Positions 1 to 8,380 of a stretch of DNA of 26,154 nt are shown here, one piece after another. The stretch comes from PSRI01 sp041484195 (GTDB taxonomy: Bacteria > Bacteroidota > Bacteroidia > Chitinophagales > Chitinophagaceae). The stretch lies in NCBI GenBank assembly GCA_041484195.1, contig JBGPHC010000044.1, positions 1 to 26,154 of the forward strand, in the 5' to 3' direction. How positions within the stretch are numbered: position 1 is the stretch's first letter; every line of letters starts with the position of its first letter. The notes under the pieces are model-generated. The model did no database searches. It was given only the letters and a program-made list of their open reading frames with translations, and was not told the origin of the DNA. Made by a program: the position numbers and the translations under genes.

Positions 1-61
1 AAGTAACTCCAAATCAATAACCCTTTGTATTTTTAAATCTCAAACAGCTCTTACTCTTATT

Positions 62-120
62 ACCCGCCTCGCAGGTGGGTCAACCTGTCTGCCGACAGGC
101 AGGCATCCCGGAATGCCGGG
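62..120. repeat. Cluster of three short palindromes
   Basis: Three small inverted repeats stand side by side. ACCCGCCT/AGGTGGGT (62-69/73-80) has one wobble position. CCTGTC/GACAGG (84-89/94-99) is perfect around a 4-nt loop and continues into CAGG repeats. CCCGG/CCGGG (107-111/116-120) is perfect around AATG. The block is much richer in GC than its surroundings and lies exactly where recognisable GH5 coding sequence begins, so it may mark an insertion or recombination point. No second copy was seen in the window; whether it is dispersed in the genome cannot be judged here. Confidence 0.6.
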
Positions 121-385
121 TCAACATGACTGGAATCTGTACATGGATGCAGTGCAAGCCTGGGCCAAGCCCCAAATACGGCCAGTTTTTTTTGGTGAAT
201 TCGGAGTGAGTGATTATGCTGATATGGAGTCACGTATAAGATGGGTTAAATTTTACCGGGAACAGGCAGAAGCGCATAAATTTTCATGGGGCTTTTGGAA
301 TTTTGCAGTTGATTTTAGTTTATATGATATACAAACTAAGGGTTGGAGAAAAGAATTGCTGAAAGCTTTGATACCGCAATCATGA
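113..385 (+). pseudogene. C-terminal fragment of a GH5-family glycosidase (cellulase-like)
   Basis: The 90-residue product matches the end of a glycoside hydrolase family 5 catalytic domain. The stretch FFGEFG carries the expected catalytic nucleophile Glu, ADMESRIRWVKF follows it, the Trp-rich FSWGFWNF segment comes next, and the end LLKALIP is typical of the family. The rest of the barrel, including the acid/base Asn-Glu motif, is absent. The frame stays open upstream to base 1, but that translation runs through the palindrome cluster and does not look like GH5. The ATG lies inside the last palindrome and is unlikely to be a real start. I infer a truncated, inactive remnant of a roughly 300-350 aa enzyme. 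A frame-preserving insertion into a longer gene is possible but less likely. Confidence 0.7.
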
Positions 386-991
386 TATCTAAATATGCAG
401 ACAAATAAATTCATCTAAATATTTTGATTAAATATTACACCATACAACCGCCTGCATCACTTGCAATTTATTTGAGAATGATTTGGGTGCTGAAAGGACT
501 TGTTTCCAAATACAAGCAATACAAACATGAGATGGTTGTGCTGAATTATTTCTTCATTACAATGGAATAGTTGATGCGCTACTTTCATCTGGGAAGGGAG
601 AAAAACAATTGCGCCAGTCATGAATTACCTGCCTTCGCCTATGCCCAGCCATTAAATTAAATTTGATAAATTCATAGCTATTTCACTCCATTGTTGGTGT
701 TTCCCTTTTGAGTGAGGTAGACTTTTTGATAAAGGCCACCAGGGGGCACCAACCATAAAAAGTTGAAGTTTAGTTAGTGCTCCCTTGCGGCTTCAGATGC
801 CGGGATGTCTTTTTTAGAATGGGAGACACCAATCAAGGCGTGATCAGGAATTATTCTCAAATGTTACAAATGATTCCGGGAGGTCAGCAGGTAAGCCCAA
901 AATTAGAGGAGCACCCAATTGATATCAAAATTAGAGCTGAGTGAAACTGGCTGGTATACTCAGGATAATCTGCATGAGTGACATGGTATTA
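386..991. other. 606-bp region without a recognisable gene
   Basis: No ORF here looks like a known protein. The longest open stretches are a 41-codon plus-strand ORF at 819-944 and a 30-codon one near 478-570, both without family resemblance. A short direct repeat (ATCTAAATAT) follows the GH5 stop. I see no terminator-grade hairpin. The region may be the remains of genes lost between the GH5 fragment and the helicase. Confidence 0.5.
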
Positions 992-3166
992 TTAATCAAT
1001 AACTATTAAATTGGTGATATTAACTTCTCTGCATAGGCCATCTATATCGAAAGCCTTTTCAATAACCGCCAGCTTTGACAATACCTCGGGCACACAAGCT
1101 GAAAATTTTGAAAATGGAATTTTTTTCATGGATTGGCCAATTGATTTTTCAACTTCCCCAGTTGATGTTTTGAGTAAAAGATTTCTTAAAAAAGGGAATG
1201 GCGTAGATTCAGGTTCGCAATTGTGGGGAAGTGTAAATTGAACCCTCATAAAGTCAGAATCTACATCGGCAGCTCCATTATTTTTCAAAAAGGTTGCCAA
1301 TGTTCTATTTATTCTATCTCCGGAAAAAGTCCAAACTATTAAAGTCCTGATGTCAACAGCCTGGCAAATCCAATGTCCCTTGAACCAGCCTAAAGCGGCA
1401 ACTTTCTCTCTCTCTTTTGTCAAAGCAACTCTGGCTTTATTTTCAAGAAAATAAGGCAATTCAGTGTTCATCAATAAGTTGCCGACTTCTTGAGCTATTT
1501 CGAATGGAATAACGGAACTTCTAAATACTTTCCATTTGGGCACCCTTCCAACAGAATGTTTAACCAAAGAAACCTGCTGCGTTTCATGATTGACTTTAAT
1601 CGCTTTCCATTCCATACCGGCAAGCATGACTACAAAAGGAACTTCTTGTGACCTGATAAAGTTAGAATCAAGCGAGCCAATAATTTTCTTGCCATCGACG
1701 GCATGATATACCGGCCCGGTTTCAAAGATGGCAAACAATCTCCTCCAGTTTGAACGGAGAAATAGCTGCTCAGTTCTTGTACTCGTAACTAAAATTTCAT
1801 TGTCAACATATCTTAAAAAATCCTCATTAACCATGTAGTGAATCAAGATTAGAAATTCAGCAAATGAGATGTGTGAAAAACAATAAGTGCCTGAAAGTAT
1901 TTCCCATAGGGCTTCTTTTGAACAACCATTTTTCTGCAATATCAGGCAAATAATCTGATGCGCCAGAATATGAAATGCCCTTTTACTAAAGGATATACAT
2001 TCGGAAATTCCACGTAATCCAAGATTAATTGAAGCAGTAAGGAGTAATAAATCTTTGGCATCATTACAGAGTCCCCGAAACAATTGCGGTTTCCCAGCTC
2101 TCCTGCCAGTTCTTCCAATTCGCTGCAAAAATGATCCTGAACTTGCAAGATCACCGACCTGAATTACTTGGTTGAGTTCACCAATATCAATCCCTAATTC
2201 GAGGGTAGACGTACTTATTATCGCATTAAGAGCTCCTTCATTTTTAAACCGAATAAGTCGCTCTGCCTCTTCCCGATAGTACTTGCTTACAGAGGAGTGA
2301 TGCGTCCTGACTATAACTGGCAGTCGTCCCTCCTGATCGGCGTTTTTCTCATTGATATACCTGGCAGAATCCTCTGTATGCGAACGTGAATTTCGAAAAA
2401 CTAATGACTTGAATTTCGGATTTACAGATAGCAGTTCATAAAGCTTTTTATTTAGGGTATTCTCCGATGATATGTCTGATTCTTCGAAGAAGTATACTTC
2501 AATGTCAATTTGTTTCTGGGGCTTGTTATTTACTCTAACTTCTCTCCCTTCTGCAATTTTTTGTCCCAGCATCCACCGAAGCAAATCTGCTGGATTGCCT
2601 ATAGTCGCAGTTATTGCAATCCGTTGAGGAGTCTTTTTAATTTCGTATTGAAGTCTTTCCAGAAGAGATATCAGATGAGAGCCCCGTTCTGACTGTGCAA
2701 AGGAATGTGCTTCATCTATAATAACGGTTTCTAAATTTGCAAACATCTCATACCAATTCGCTTTTCTGAGCAAAATCGCTTCTAACGATTCCGGAGTTGT
2801 TAACAATATTTGAGCCGGGAAATATGTCTGAGCAACCTTTTGAGCTTGATTAACATCTCCATGCCATTTGAATGCTTCCAGTCCGCAGGCATTTGCATAC
2901 TCCTTCGCCCGATATTCAATGTCATTTAGTAAGGCTTTTAAAGGAGCAAGATATAGCACGCGGATTCCTTCGAATTTTGTTCCGGAAATCCGACTTAAGA
3001 CAGGAAAAAATACAGCTTCTGTCTTGCCCCCTGAAGTCGGCGCTTCTATTATACAACTTTCGCCACAGAATATTGGATCAAATGCTACTTTTTGAATATC
3101 TGACATATCCTTCCAACCTTTCTTCACAATTAATTCCTTTAACCCCGGATGCAAATAGTTGGTCAT
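992..3166 (-). CDS. Lhr-like superfamily 2 DEAD/DEAH helicase (BrxHI-like)
   Basis: A 724-residue ATP-dependent nucleic-acid helicase of the Lhr-like SF2 group. The motifs are in order: a Q-like motif around residue 25, Walker A APTSGGKT (42-49), motif Ia APLKAL (74-79), motif Ib TTPESLE (123-129), DEAH (151-154), motif III TAT (186-188), motif V STLELGIDIG (320-329) and motif VI QRIGRTGR (348-355). Two RecA-like domains are followed by about 350 residues of Lhr-type C-terminal region. It is the second gene of a pair, starting 10 nt after the stop of the BrxD-like gene, so the two are almost certainly co-transcribed. In type 2 and related BREX systems BrxHI is a helicase of this kind and neighbours BrxD, which is why I call it BrxHI-like. 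No methyltransferase, PglZ or nuclease gene accompanies it here, so the defence role is inferred. There is no Shine-Dalgarno site, as is usual in this phylum. Confidence 0.85.
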   Translation of the reverse strand: MTNYLHPGLKELIVKKGWKDMSDIQKVAFDPIFCGESCIIEAPTSGGKTEAVFFPVLSRISGTKFEGIRVLYLAPLKALLNDIEYRAKEYANACGLEAFKWHGDVNQAQKVAQTYFPAQILLTTPESLEAILLRKANWYEMFANLETVIIDEAHSFAQSERGSHLISLLERLQYEIKKTPQRIAITATIGNPADLLRWMLGQKIAEGREVRVNNKPQKQIDIEVYFFEESDISSENTLNKKLYELLSVNPKFKSLVFRNSRSHTEDSARYINEKNADQEGRLPVIVRTHHSSVSKYYREEAERLIRFKNEGALNAIISTSTLELGIDIGELNQVIQVGDLASSGSFLQRIGRTGRRAGKPQLFRGLCNDAKDLLLLTASINLGLRGISECISFSKRAFHILAHQIICLILQKNGCSKEALWEILSGTYCFSHISFAEFLILIHYMVNEDFLRYVDNEILVTSTRTEQLFLRSNWRRLFAIFETGPVYHAVDGKKIIGSLDSNFIRSQEVPFVVMLAGMEWKAIKVNHETQQVSLVKHSVGRVPKWKVFRSSVIPFEIAQEVGNLLMNTELPYFLENKARVALTKEREKVAALGWFKGHWICQAVDIRTLIVWTFSGDRINRTLATFLKNNGAADVDSDFMRVQFTLPHNCEPESTPFPFLRNLLLKTSTGEVEKSIGQSMKKIPFSKFSACVPEVLSKLAVIEKAFDIDGLCREVNITNLIVID

Positions 3167-3176
3167 TTCAAATGAA

Positions 3177-6044
3177 TTAATTTAACTTCCCTACTTTAGG
3201 ATGAACAGTTTGGACAATGTCATTCTCTTTTAATAAATCATTAATTGTAAGGCCCCTATTTTCTTCGCAGAGATCCAACATCTGTATGAATTCTCTTAAA
3301 ACAGGTCTTGGTTTTCGGCTGATATTTTCATTCCCAAATTGAGTCCAGTTATGGACGAGTTTCTCAACAGAATCGTCCCCTGCAAATGTATTTGTGTCGC
3401 AGTTATAAGCAATTGAATACAGGAGTTTGATTTTGTCAATTACTTGCTTTAATCTGGATTGATCAAGTGATTCCAAATTAATTATTGGCTGGCGCATGCT
3501 CGTATATCCTTCAAAATTCATTGGAGTCAATATGCGTTCCGCAAGTGCTGAATAGCTCTTTAACCCAAAGCGATCGTCCTCAAAGAATTCATCAGTTCCT
3601 GTAAATACTATTAAACAATCAGGAAGCGCATTTCTGCCTGATTCGTCGATAATTAGTCTTAAAGTCTCAAAGGCTTGCTCTCGCTGCCTAATATGCGGAA
3701 ATTTCCGAACTAATTCCAGCTCATCAACCAAAATCATTAACCCTTTATAACCCGCACCATGAATTATTTCCAAAAGTGCTCTAATTCTTGGAAATACATT
3801 GTTAGCTTCCAGGAACCCTTTTACGCCAATCTGCTTAAGCGCTTGTGAAGAAAGCGATCTACTCCCATTCAGCCAGGCCACTGTGTTAGAAACCAATTCC
3901 TGATCTCCTTCTATTTTCCCCCTATAAAAGGATCTAAGCGCTTGCGAAATGCCCGATTCAACGTCATTTAATCTCGATATTTCTGATTCAATCCTCCTTT
4001 CGACAATTTGTTCCATCTTCCGGGGGTCAATGTTTTGCGCAGCAGAACCTTCTATTTTAACAGTACTGGAATGAACATTTAAAAGCCAGGATTCCAAAAT
4101 ATCGACAAGCCCACTTGCATCGTCTTTTCCAAATATTCTCAGCCCGTTAATTAGACCAGAATAAAAAATTGGCAGATCTGATAGTGGCTGATCATGACTA
4201 ATATTAAGGAAAGAAACTGTAAATTCATGAGAAAGCGCGTACTCTTTGAGCCACGAACAAAAAAACGTTTTGCCTGAACCATATTGGCCGCGGATAAATT
4301 TAAAACTTGATTTCTTTTGATCAAGTTCAGAAAGGATTGTTACAAAATGGTCTTTTGCATTCTGTTGTCCAATGATTAACAAATCGAGATTGTTCTTCGG
4401 CACAACTCCGTGTCTTAGGGCATCGATTATATCTCTTGCTGATTTTTTCTCGATTATACCAGAAGATTTGAGATTGTCATCCGCCCACTGATATATATTG
4501 GTACTTTGCACACTCTTTATTTTGATGACCAACTTGTATCTACGCATTAGTGTTGTCATCAGTTCAGTCATTTTCGCTTTCAACAAAAACCACCCCAGAT
4601 TGTATCGTAAAACAACTCTTCCAAGTTCCTGCTCTGACAATGATTTTGATTCCTTAATAATTGCAAGCACAATTTGCTCGTCTACGTCTAAATCTGGGAA
4701 TTCCTTAGCGATTTCATCAAACAAGGCAGGCTTCTGAGCAACGGTAACATCCCTTGCCATCTGAGGCTCAGCGGTCTGCTTCCTTTCAAGTAATTCGCTA
4801 TGCGCGACGTTCTCCATTGGAATTGTTGTCTCCGTGTCGAGGTCGAATTTGACACTAAGCACTCTATCTATTATTTCTTGCTTTGAACCATAAACTGAAA
4901 CGCCAAATCTTCTGCATAATCCACTAAGATCATCTTTTCGCAACTTCGTTAAAATTGACCTTTCCGACCAAGGGCTGCTTTTAATGCGGGTTGCCTTTTC
5001 TTCTTTAGTCCCACTGGTAGGAAGAAGAAGCAGATTAAGCACATCGTACAATTGCTGATTAGATAAATTAAGCAGAATTTTACCAAACGAATATTCATCA
5101 ATTTCTCGAATTTCAGGGGTTAAAGGAAATTCAGGTTCAGAATCATCGGGTTCTTCTACTTGAAGGTCTTGATCCCGGTCAAAATATTCGATTACATTAT
5201 TTATCACGGTGGCTTTTGAACCACTAATGCGAATATTGTGCTTTCGGCAAAACTCCCTTAAGTCATCGACCTGAAAAGTTTCCAGGAAAACAGAAGGAGG
5301 GATATATGCATCAACAATTCTTTGGATGAATTCATTCTTGCTACCACTTACTGCCAATTCAAAGTTTTCCAAAACCGGTTGCAATTCTTCCCTGGTGAAT
5401 CCGTTTGTTAGTCTTTTGAATGAATCCAATTTTATTTCCATTCCCATGGTCTTTCTCAATTGAGTCGCGACCTCGTCAGCTATAAGATAGATATTATTAT
5501 CCATTAACACGATGCCAGTGGTAAGCAAAAGATTACGAATTGCCTGATATTCTACAGCGAAATCCCAAAGTTTGAGGATGTCAGGATGATATTGAAGAAC
5601 GAAATGTTCTCGTTCCCATATTCCCAATTCATTTTTTACGACGTCAAGTATTATAGATTCGCTTTTATCAATGATGCGATCGCTTTCCCATGCTCGGTTC
5701 AAAATTTTCGTATACAATTGATAATTTTTGCTACTGTGTGATCCTATCATTGCAGCAGCTTTGGCTGAAATCACAGAGGAGTATTCAAGTACTTTCTCTC
5801 TGAACCCATCTATCGGATGACTGTTGTCAGGGAACTGCAACAGTAAATCAAGAAAGGCAAAAGCAGGTGGTTTGGCAAACGTAATCTTTCCCGAAATGTA
5901 GGATAATGAACTTAATGCAGACACGATTTCCTGGATAATTACTGCTGAAGGGAGCCGAATACTAACTGATTCATCTATTTTATCAGCGCAAATTTGGTCA
6001 AGTAATGAGAAGTCATATTTCTCAAGGATTGCTTTTAATTTCAT
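3177..6044 (-). CDS. BrxC/BrxD-type ATPase with N-terminal SAP-like repeats
   Basis: A 955-residue protein. Its C-terminal part (about 525-955) is a P-loop ATPase of the BREX BrxC/BrxD (DUF2791) type. Walker A is GQYGSGKT (586-593), Walker B is MILVDELE (770-777), and a sensor-like FTGTDE lies at 814-819. Canonical BrxD proteins are about half this length. The N-terminal 500 residues hold four SAP-like DNA-binding motifs with the core (S/Y)G(S/T)K; their lysines are 236, 277, 347 and 388. The spacing is 41 residues inside each pair and 111 between equivalent members, which indicates a duplicated SAP pair. Residues 1-200 are helical and unrecognised. The gene is the promoter-proximal member of a two-gene unit with the helicase. 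I infer an ATP-driven DNA-binding partner of the helicase in phage or plasmid defence. The ATPase assignment is strong; the defence role is contextual. Confidence 0.8.
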   Translation of the reverse strand: MKLKAILEKYDFSLLDQICADKIDESVSIRLPSAVIIQEIVSALSSLSYISGKITFAKPPAFAFLDLLLQFPDNSHPIDGFREKVLEYSSVISAKAAAMIGSHSSKNYQLYTKILNRAWESDRIIDKSESIILDVVKNELGIWEREHFVLQYHPDILKLWDFAVEYQAIRNLLLTTGIVLMDNNIYLIADEVATQLRKTMGMEIKLDSFKRLTNGFTREELQPVLENFELAVSGSKNEFIQRIVDAYIPPSVFLETFQVDDLREFCRKHNIRISGSKATVINNVIEYFDRDQDLQVEEPDDSEPEFPLTPEIREIDEYSFGKILLNLSNQQLYDVLNLLLLPTSGTKEEKATRIKSSPWSERSILTKLRKDDLSGLCRRFGVSVYGSKQEIIDRVLSVKFDLDTETTIPMENVAHSELLERKQTAEPQMARDVTVAQKPALFDEIAKEFPDLDVDEQIVLAIIKESKSLSEQELGRVVLRYNLGWFLLKAKMTELMTTLMRRYKLVIKIKSVQSTNIYQWADDNLKSSGIIEKKSARDIIDALRHGVVPKNNLDLLIIGQQNAKDHFVTILSELDQKKSSFKFIRGQYGSGKTFFCSWLKEYALSHEFTVSFLNISHDQPLSDLPIFYSGLINGLRIFGKDDASGLVDILESWLLNVHSSTVKIEGSAAQNIDPRKMEQIVERRIESEISRLNDVESGISQALRSFYRGKIEGDQELVSNTVAWLNGSRSLSSQALKQIGVKGFLEANNVFPRIRALLEIIHGAGYKGLMILVDELELVRKFPHIRQREQAFETLRLIIDESGRNALPDCLIVFTGTDEFFEDDRFGLKSYSALAERILTPMNFEGYTSMRQPIINLESLDQSRLKQVIDKIKLLYSIAYNCDTNTFAGDDSVEKLVHNWTQFGNENISRKPRPVLREFIQMLDLCEENRGLTINDLLKENDIVQTVHPKVGKLN

Positions 6045-6928
6045 ACGTTATGAGAATTTCATTGTTGCAGGAAATGTTTCAATCAAGTAAGTTATGTCAC
6101 ACTTCGGGACCGGGCGAAAAATTATATCCCAGATCTTTCTACTTGCACTTTTCTCGCAGGCAGAGATTTCAATCTTAATTCTTATGCGTCAGAAATTTCT
6201 TCCTCTTCCTCCTGGAGTAACGAATCATCAGAGGGAGGATCAAATTCCTTAAATTAATGTTTATCGCGGGAATGCGTTGCATGTTCCAATCAAGTAATGC
6301 CATATTAAGGAGTTAAAGGGATTAAACACTAAATATTCCGAGGAAGTGCAGTTTTCCAAGGTGGAGTAATAAAAGTAATTCAAAGATGTTATAAAAATAA
6401 GAAAACCTAAATCATAAGGGTTTACTCTTAGAAAACACATAAGACCAATTTTGTTGTCAGTCTACTCTTGTGTCTGTTCTTTTTTCTCTTAAAGTTCCAT
6501 CCTTGTCTCTCGAACGATTTGCAAGGCTGGACAGTTTTTGCATCGCAATGAAAAATTATATTTGGCGACAGAATGAAAACGGATCTATGATATCCATCTG
6601 TCAGAAAGGAGCCGTCCCGCCTCTTTTTTACTAGATCAAAATATTTTTTTGATACAGTTTAATTTACAGACCTCCTCCTATGCAATCTTAACATCAACAT
6701 TTTCCTACCAGGTTAATTTCCGTCCATTTTTTCCCCTCCATTTCTGTTGAAAACACCATTGCAGGGTCTTCGCTCCTTTTTAATTTTGATTTGCGTAAGC
6801 TTAGGAAGAAATTCCAGTGGCAACCAATTTCAAAATTACGCCTGGCAGAGAGCGGGTGTAAGTCCTGCATTGCCCAAGTCTTCTTGTGTGTACGTGGCAC
6901 TGTCAGGCATTTTAAATTTTCAATATTT
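6045..6928. other. Spacer between the defence-like pair and the symE-like gene
   Basis: About 880 bp of AT-rich sequence between the divergent BrxD-like and symE-like genes. It should hold the promoter of the BrxD-like operon, but I could not find a convincing TTG/TAnnTTTG pair. It contains a short acidic coding remnant (6182-6253, minus) and a perfect 7-bp inverted repeat ATCAAAA/TTTTGAT (6635-6641/6647-6653). The longer minus-strand ORF over 6694-7194 is antisense to the symE-like gene and has no protein-like character. Confidence 0.45.
6182..6253 (-). pseudogene. Possible remnant: acidic C-terminal tail of a lost gene
   Basis: A minus-strand frame just upstream of the BrxD-like gene reads FKEFDPPSDDSLLQEEEEE, then ISDA and a TAA stop. 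An in-frame stop lies directly upstream and there is no start codon. A run of acidic residues ending in a stop looks like the tail of a real protein, so this may be the 3' end of a decayed gene once in front of the pair. It is only 23 codons long and could be chance. Confidence 0.25.
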
Positions 6929-6941
6929 ATGCGTACACAAG
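6883..6941 (+). promoter_or_regulatory. Inverted repeat pairing with the symE-like start codon
   Basis: CTTGTGTGTACG (6883-6894) is complementary to CGTACACAAG (6932-6941), apart from a 2-nt bulge. The second arm begins one base after the start of the ATG (6929-6931). In the mRNA this would form a 10-bp stem with a loop of about 37 nt and could hide the initiation region. Type I toxins often have structured, translation-limiting leaders, so a regulatory role is plausible but only inferred. Confidence 0.35.
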
Positions 6942-7141
6942 TGAAGAAAGCAAAGAGCAAAAGACCTGCGGTAAGGAGCTTAAAAATCCAACTCCAGGTC
7001 AGAAACAATAGCCTGGAAGAAAAAATAGTTCCTGAAATCAGACTATGCGGTAACTGGCTAGAGGAATTGGGGTTTATTCCCGAAAAAGGGGTCAATATTA
7101 CAACTCGGAAAAAACTACTAATTATTCGTGTTGAAGAATGA
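6929..7141 (+). CDS. SymE-family type I toxin-like protein
   Basis: Residues 34-70 (VPEIRLCGNWLEELGF, then a basic turn, then KKLLIIRVEE) match the SymE toxin fold, an AbrB-like small domain. Characterised SymE of E. coli is an SOS-induced protein controlled by an antisense RNA and has been reported to affect RNA and the nucleoid. I chose the ATG at 6929, which gives 70 residues, the usual size of Bacteroidota SymE proteins. A start at 6791 would add 46 residues with no family resemblance. The N-terminus is short and basic (KKAKSKR). No antisense RNA gene could be recognised. E. coli symE lies inside a restriction island; here the gene sits next to a BREX-like pair. A terminator-like hairpin follows directly. 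Confidence 0.75.
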   Translation: MRTQVKKAKSKRPAVRSLKIQLQVRNNSLEEKIVPEIRLCGNWLEELGFIPEKGVNITTRKKLLIIRVEE

Positions 7142-7148
7142 AATGGAG

Positions 7149-7176
7149 CCGTCAGCACATTGTGGTTGACGGTTTT
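7149..7176 (+). terminator. Probable intrinsic terminator of the symE-like gene
   Basis: CCGTCAGC (7149-7156) pairs with GTTGACGG (7165-7172) over 8 bp, including one G-U, with an 8-nt loop. Four T residues follow. It starts 8 nt after the symE-like stop codon. Confidence 0.55.
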
Positions 7177-7280
7177 GAGCTTTATATGACACAAAATGAG
7201 GCCAAGCGGAAGCAGCGTTCCGACATTTTATTTTTTAACCCGCGAGCAAGCACGCAGGTCTGGCTGCAGACCCAGTTTGA

Positions 7281-7457
7281 AATTATGAAATTAGTTATGT
7301 GGATTCAAAAGTCAAAAGCAGGGTCGAAATCCGCAATCAAATGCAAATATCAAAATCAAAATATAACGACCTCTTAAAGCATATTGGCTCCACCATTGAA
7401 ACGGGACAGACAGAGTATTTGTTCAATTTAACTTATTTATCCTTTTTCGTATTGTGA
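7281..7457 (+). pseudogene. Possible short coding remnant, unrecognised
   Basis: A plus-strand frame of 58 codons follows a stop and lacks an ATG near its beginning. Its first 45 residues (for example ISYVDSKVKSRVEIRNQ and ISKSKYNDLLKHIGSTIE) have a natural-looking amphipathic helical composition. The last part overlaps the 3' end of the DoxX-like gene on the other strand and reads as noise. It may be a fragment of a lost small protein. No family is recognised. Confidence 0.2.
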
Positions 7458-8236
7458 TCCCTGAAGGCAATCATGAATGCTATACCACTGAATCCCAGCG
7501 CTTCAAATATGCTTGTCACCTCATTCCCCTTATCTACATAAGGGTCGGCGATGGCCCTGGGAATATGTAGGACCAGTACCCAAAGAAAGAGCATGATGCC
7601 GAGCAGCATGGCTATTTGCTTCCGCCTGATGTCCAATATAATCGCTACACCCGAGCCTGTGAGCGCCACGCCGGCAAAATTGGTCCAGAAAATTTTATTG
7701 CCAATCCAGTCCGGTACCAACAGCGCCACATATTTGGTGTACAAAAAATGATCCATGCCAAAAACGATGAGCATGATGGCAAAGAATATGCTTCCCAAGG
7801 GAATGGCTTTCTCCAAAAATCTTAGCCAGGAATATCCCTTTTGAGAACCCGAAATTTCTTCGGGAAAACTTCCCGCAACTACGAATGCCCCTCCTGATAA
7901 GGCCAGTAATTTGAATGCATTGGTCCATAGTGCTAAATGGTTGCCTATAGGGTCAATGAATGTTTCGTAGGGAACCTGACAACTAAGAAACAACAAGAGG
8001 AGTATGGCTCCCAATACAAGAGAGACCTTTCTGGGCCTGTATTTGAAAATGATGGCGAGCCCCGCTCCTACCAGGCCGAGGCTGGCCGCCCATACCCAGA
8101 TAACAAGCCCTGGAATGCCTGAAGGCCAGGGTGGCATTATTACCGGGCGGAATTCTGAGTAAAAAAATTGTTGAAACCCAATAGCAGCCATGCAGATGCC
8201 ATAAAATACCCTAGCTGTATTTACAATTCTATTCAT
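7433..8236 (-). CDS. DoxX-like integral membrane protein with two repeated units
   Basis: A 267-residue hydrophobic protein with about eight transmembrane segments in two homologous halves, roughly 8-121 and 145-257. The halves align at GFQQFFYSEFRPVIMPPW (20-37) and GMDHFLYTKYVALLVPDW (160-177). Each half then has three further helices, with basic loops KYRPRK and DIRRKQ at matching places. Single units of this kind occur in DoxX/DoxD-like membrane proteins, which are small four-helix proteins linked in some species to redox functions. This one appears to be a tandem duplication, as seen in other Bacteroidota. The substrate and role are unknown. The gene stands alone and is divergent from the HTH-anchored protein gene; a possible promoter lies 20-50 bp upstream of its ATG. 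Confidence 0.65.
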   Translation of the reverse strand: MNRIVNTARVFYGICMAAIGFQQFFYSEFRPVIMPPWPSGIPGLVIWVWAASLGLVGAGLAIIFKYRPRKVSLVLGAILLLLFLSCQVPYETFIDPIGNHLALWTNAFKLLALSGGAFVVAGSFPEEISGSQKGYSWLRFLEKAIPLGSIFFAIMLIVFGMDHFLYTKYVALLVPDWIGNKIFWTNFAGVALTGSGVAIILDIRRKQIAMLLGIMLFLWVLVLHIPRAIADPYVDKGNEVTSIFEALGFSGIAFMIAFRDHNTKKDK

Positions 8237-8256
8237 GATAAGCTTTTTGATATCCT

Positions 8257-8283
8257 CAAATTTAGTCAGCCAGAGGGGGACAA
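8257..8283 (-). promoter_or_regulatory. Possible Bacteroidota sigma-A promoter of the DoxX-like gene
   Basis: On the minus strand, TTG (8281-8283) is followed after 16 nt by TAAATTTG (8257-8264). This fits the phylum's -7 consensus TAnnTTTG exactly. The spacing to the -33 TTG is slightly shorter than usual. The -7 box ends about 20 nt before the start codon. Confidence 0.4.
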
Positions 8284-8380
8284 GCGACTAAGTCTTTATT
8301 CATGTTGGAACAAAGCGGTACAAGAAGCAGGCAATGGAATTCTTTCAAAAAGCATAATTTTATTCAGAATTCTTTAGACT

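Noticed and set aside
6845..6875. Sequence GCGGGTGTAAGTCCTGC resembling a group II intron substructure
   Set aside because: No intron-encoded reverse transcriptase, domain V or intron boundaries were found, and a short resemblance is not enough.
6694..7194. 166-codon minus-strand ORF over the symE-like gene
   Set aside because: Composition is not protein-like and it lies opposite a gene with clear SymE homology, so it is a shadow frame.
7138..7377. 79-codon plus-strand ORF after the symE-like gene
   Set aside because: It overlaps the symE stop and contains the terminator hairpin; no family resemblance.
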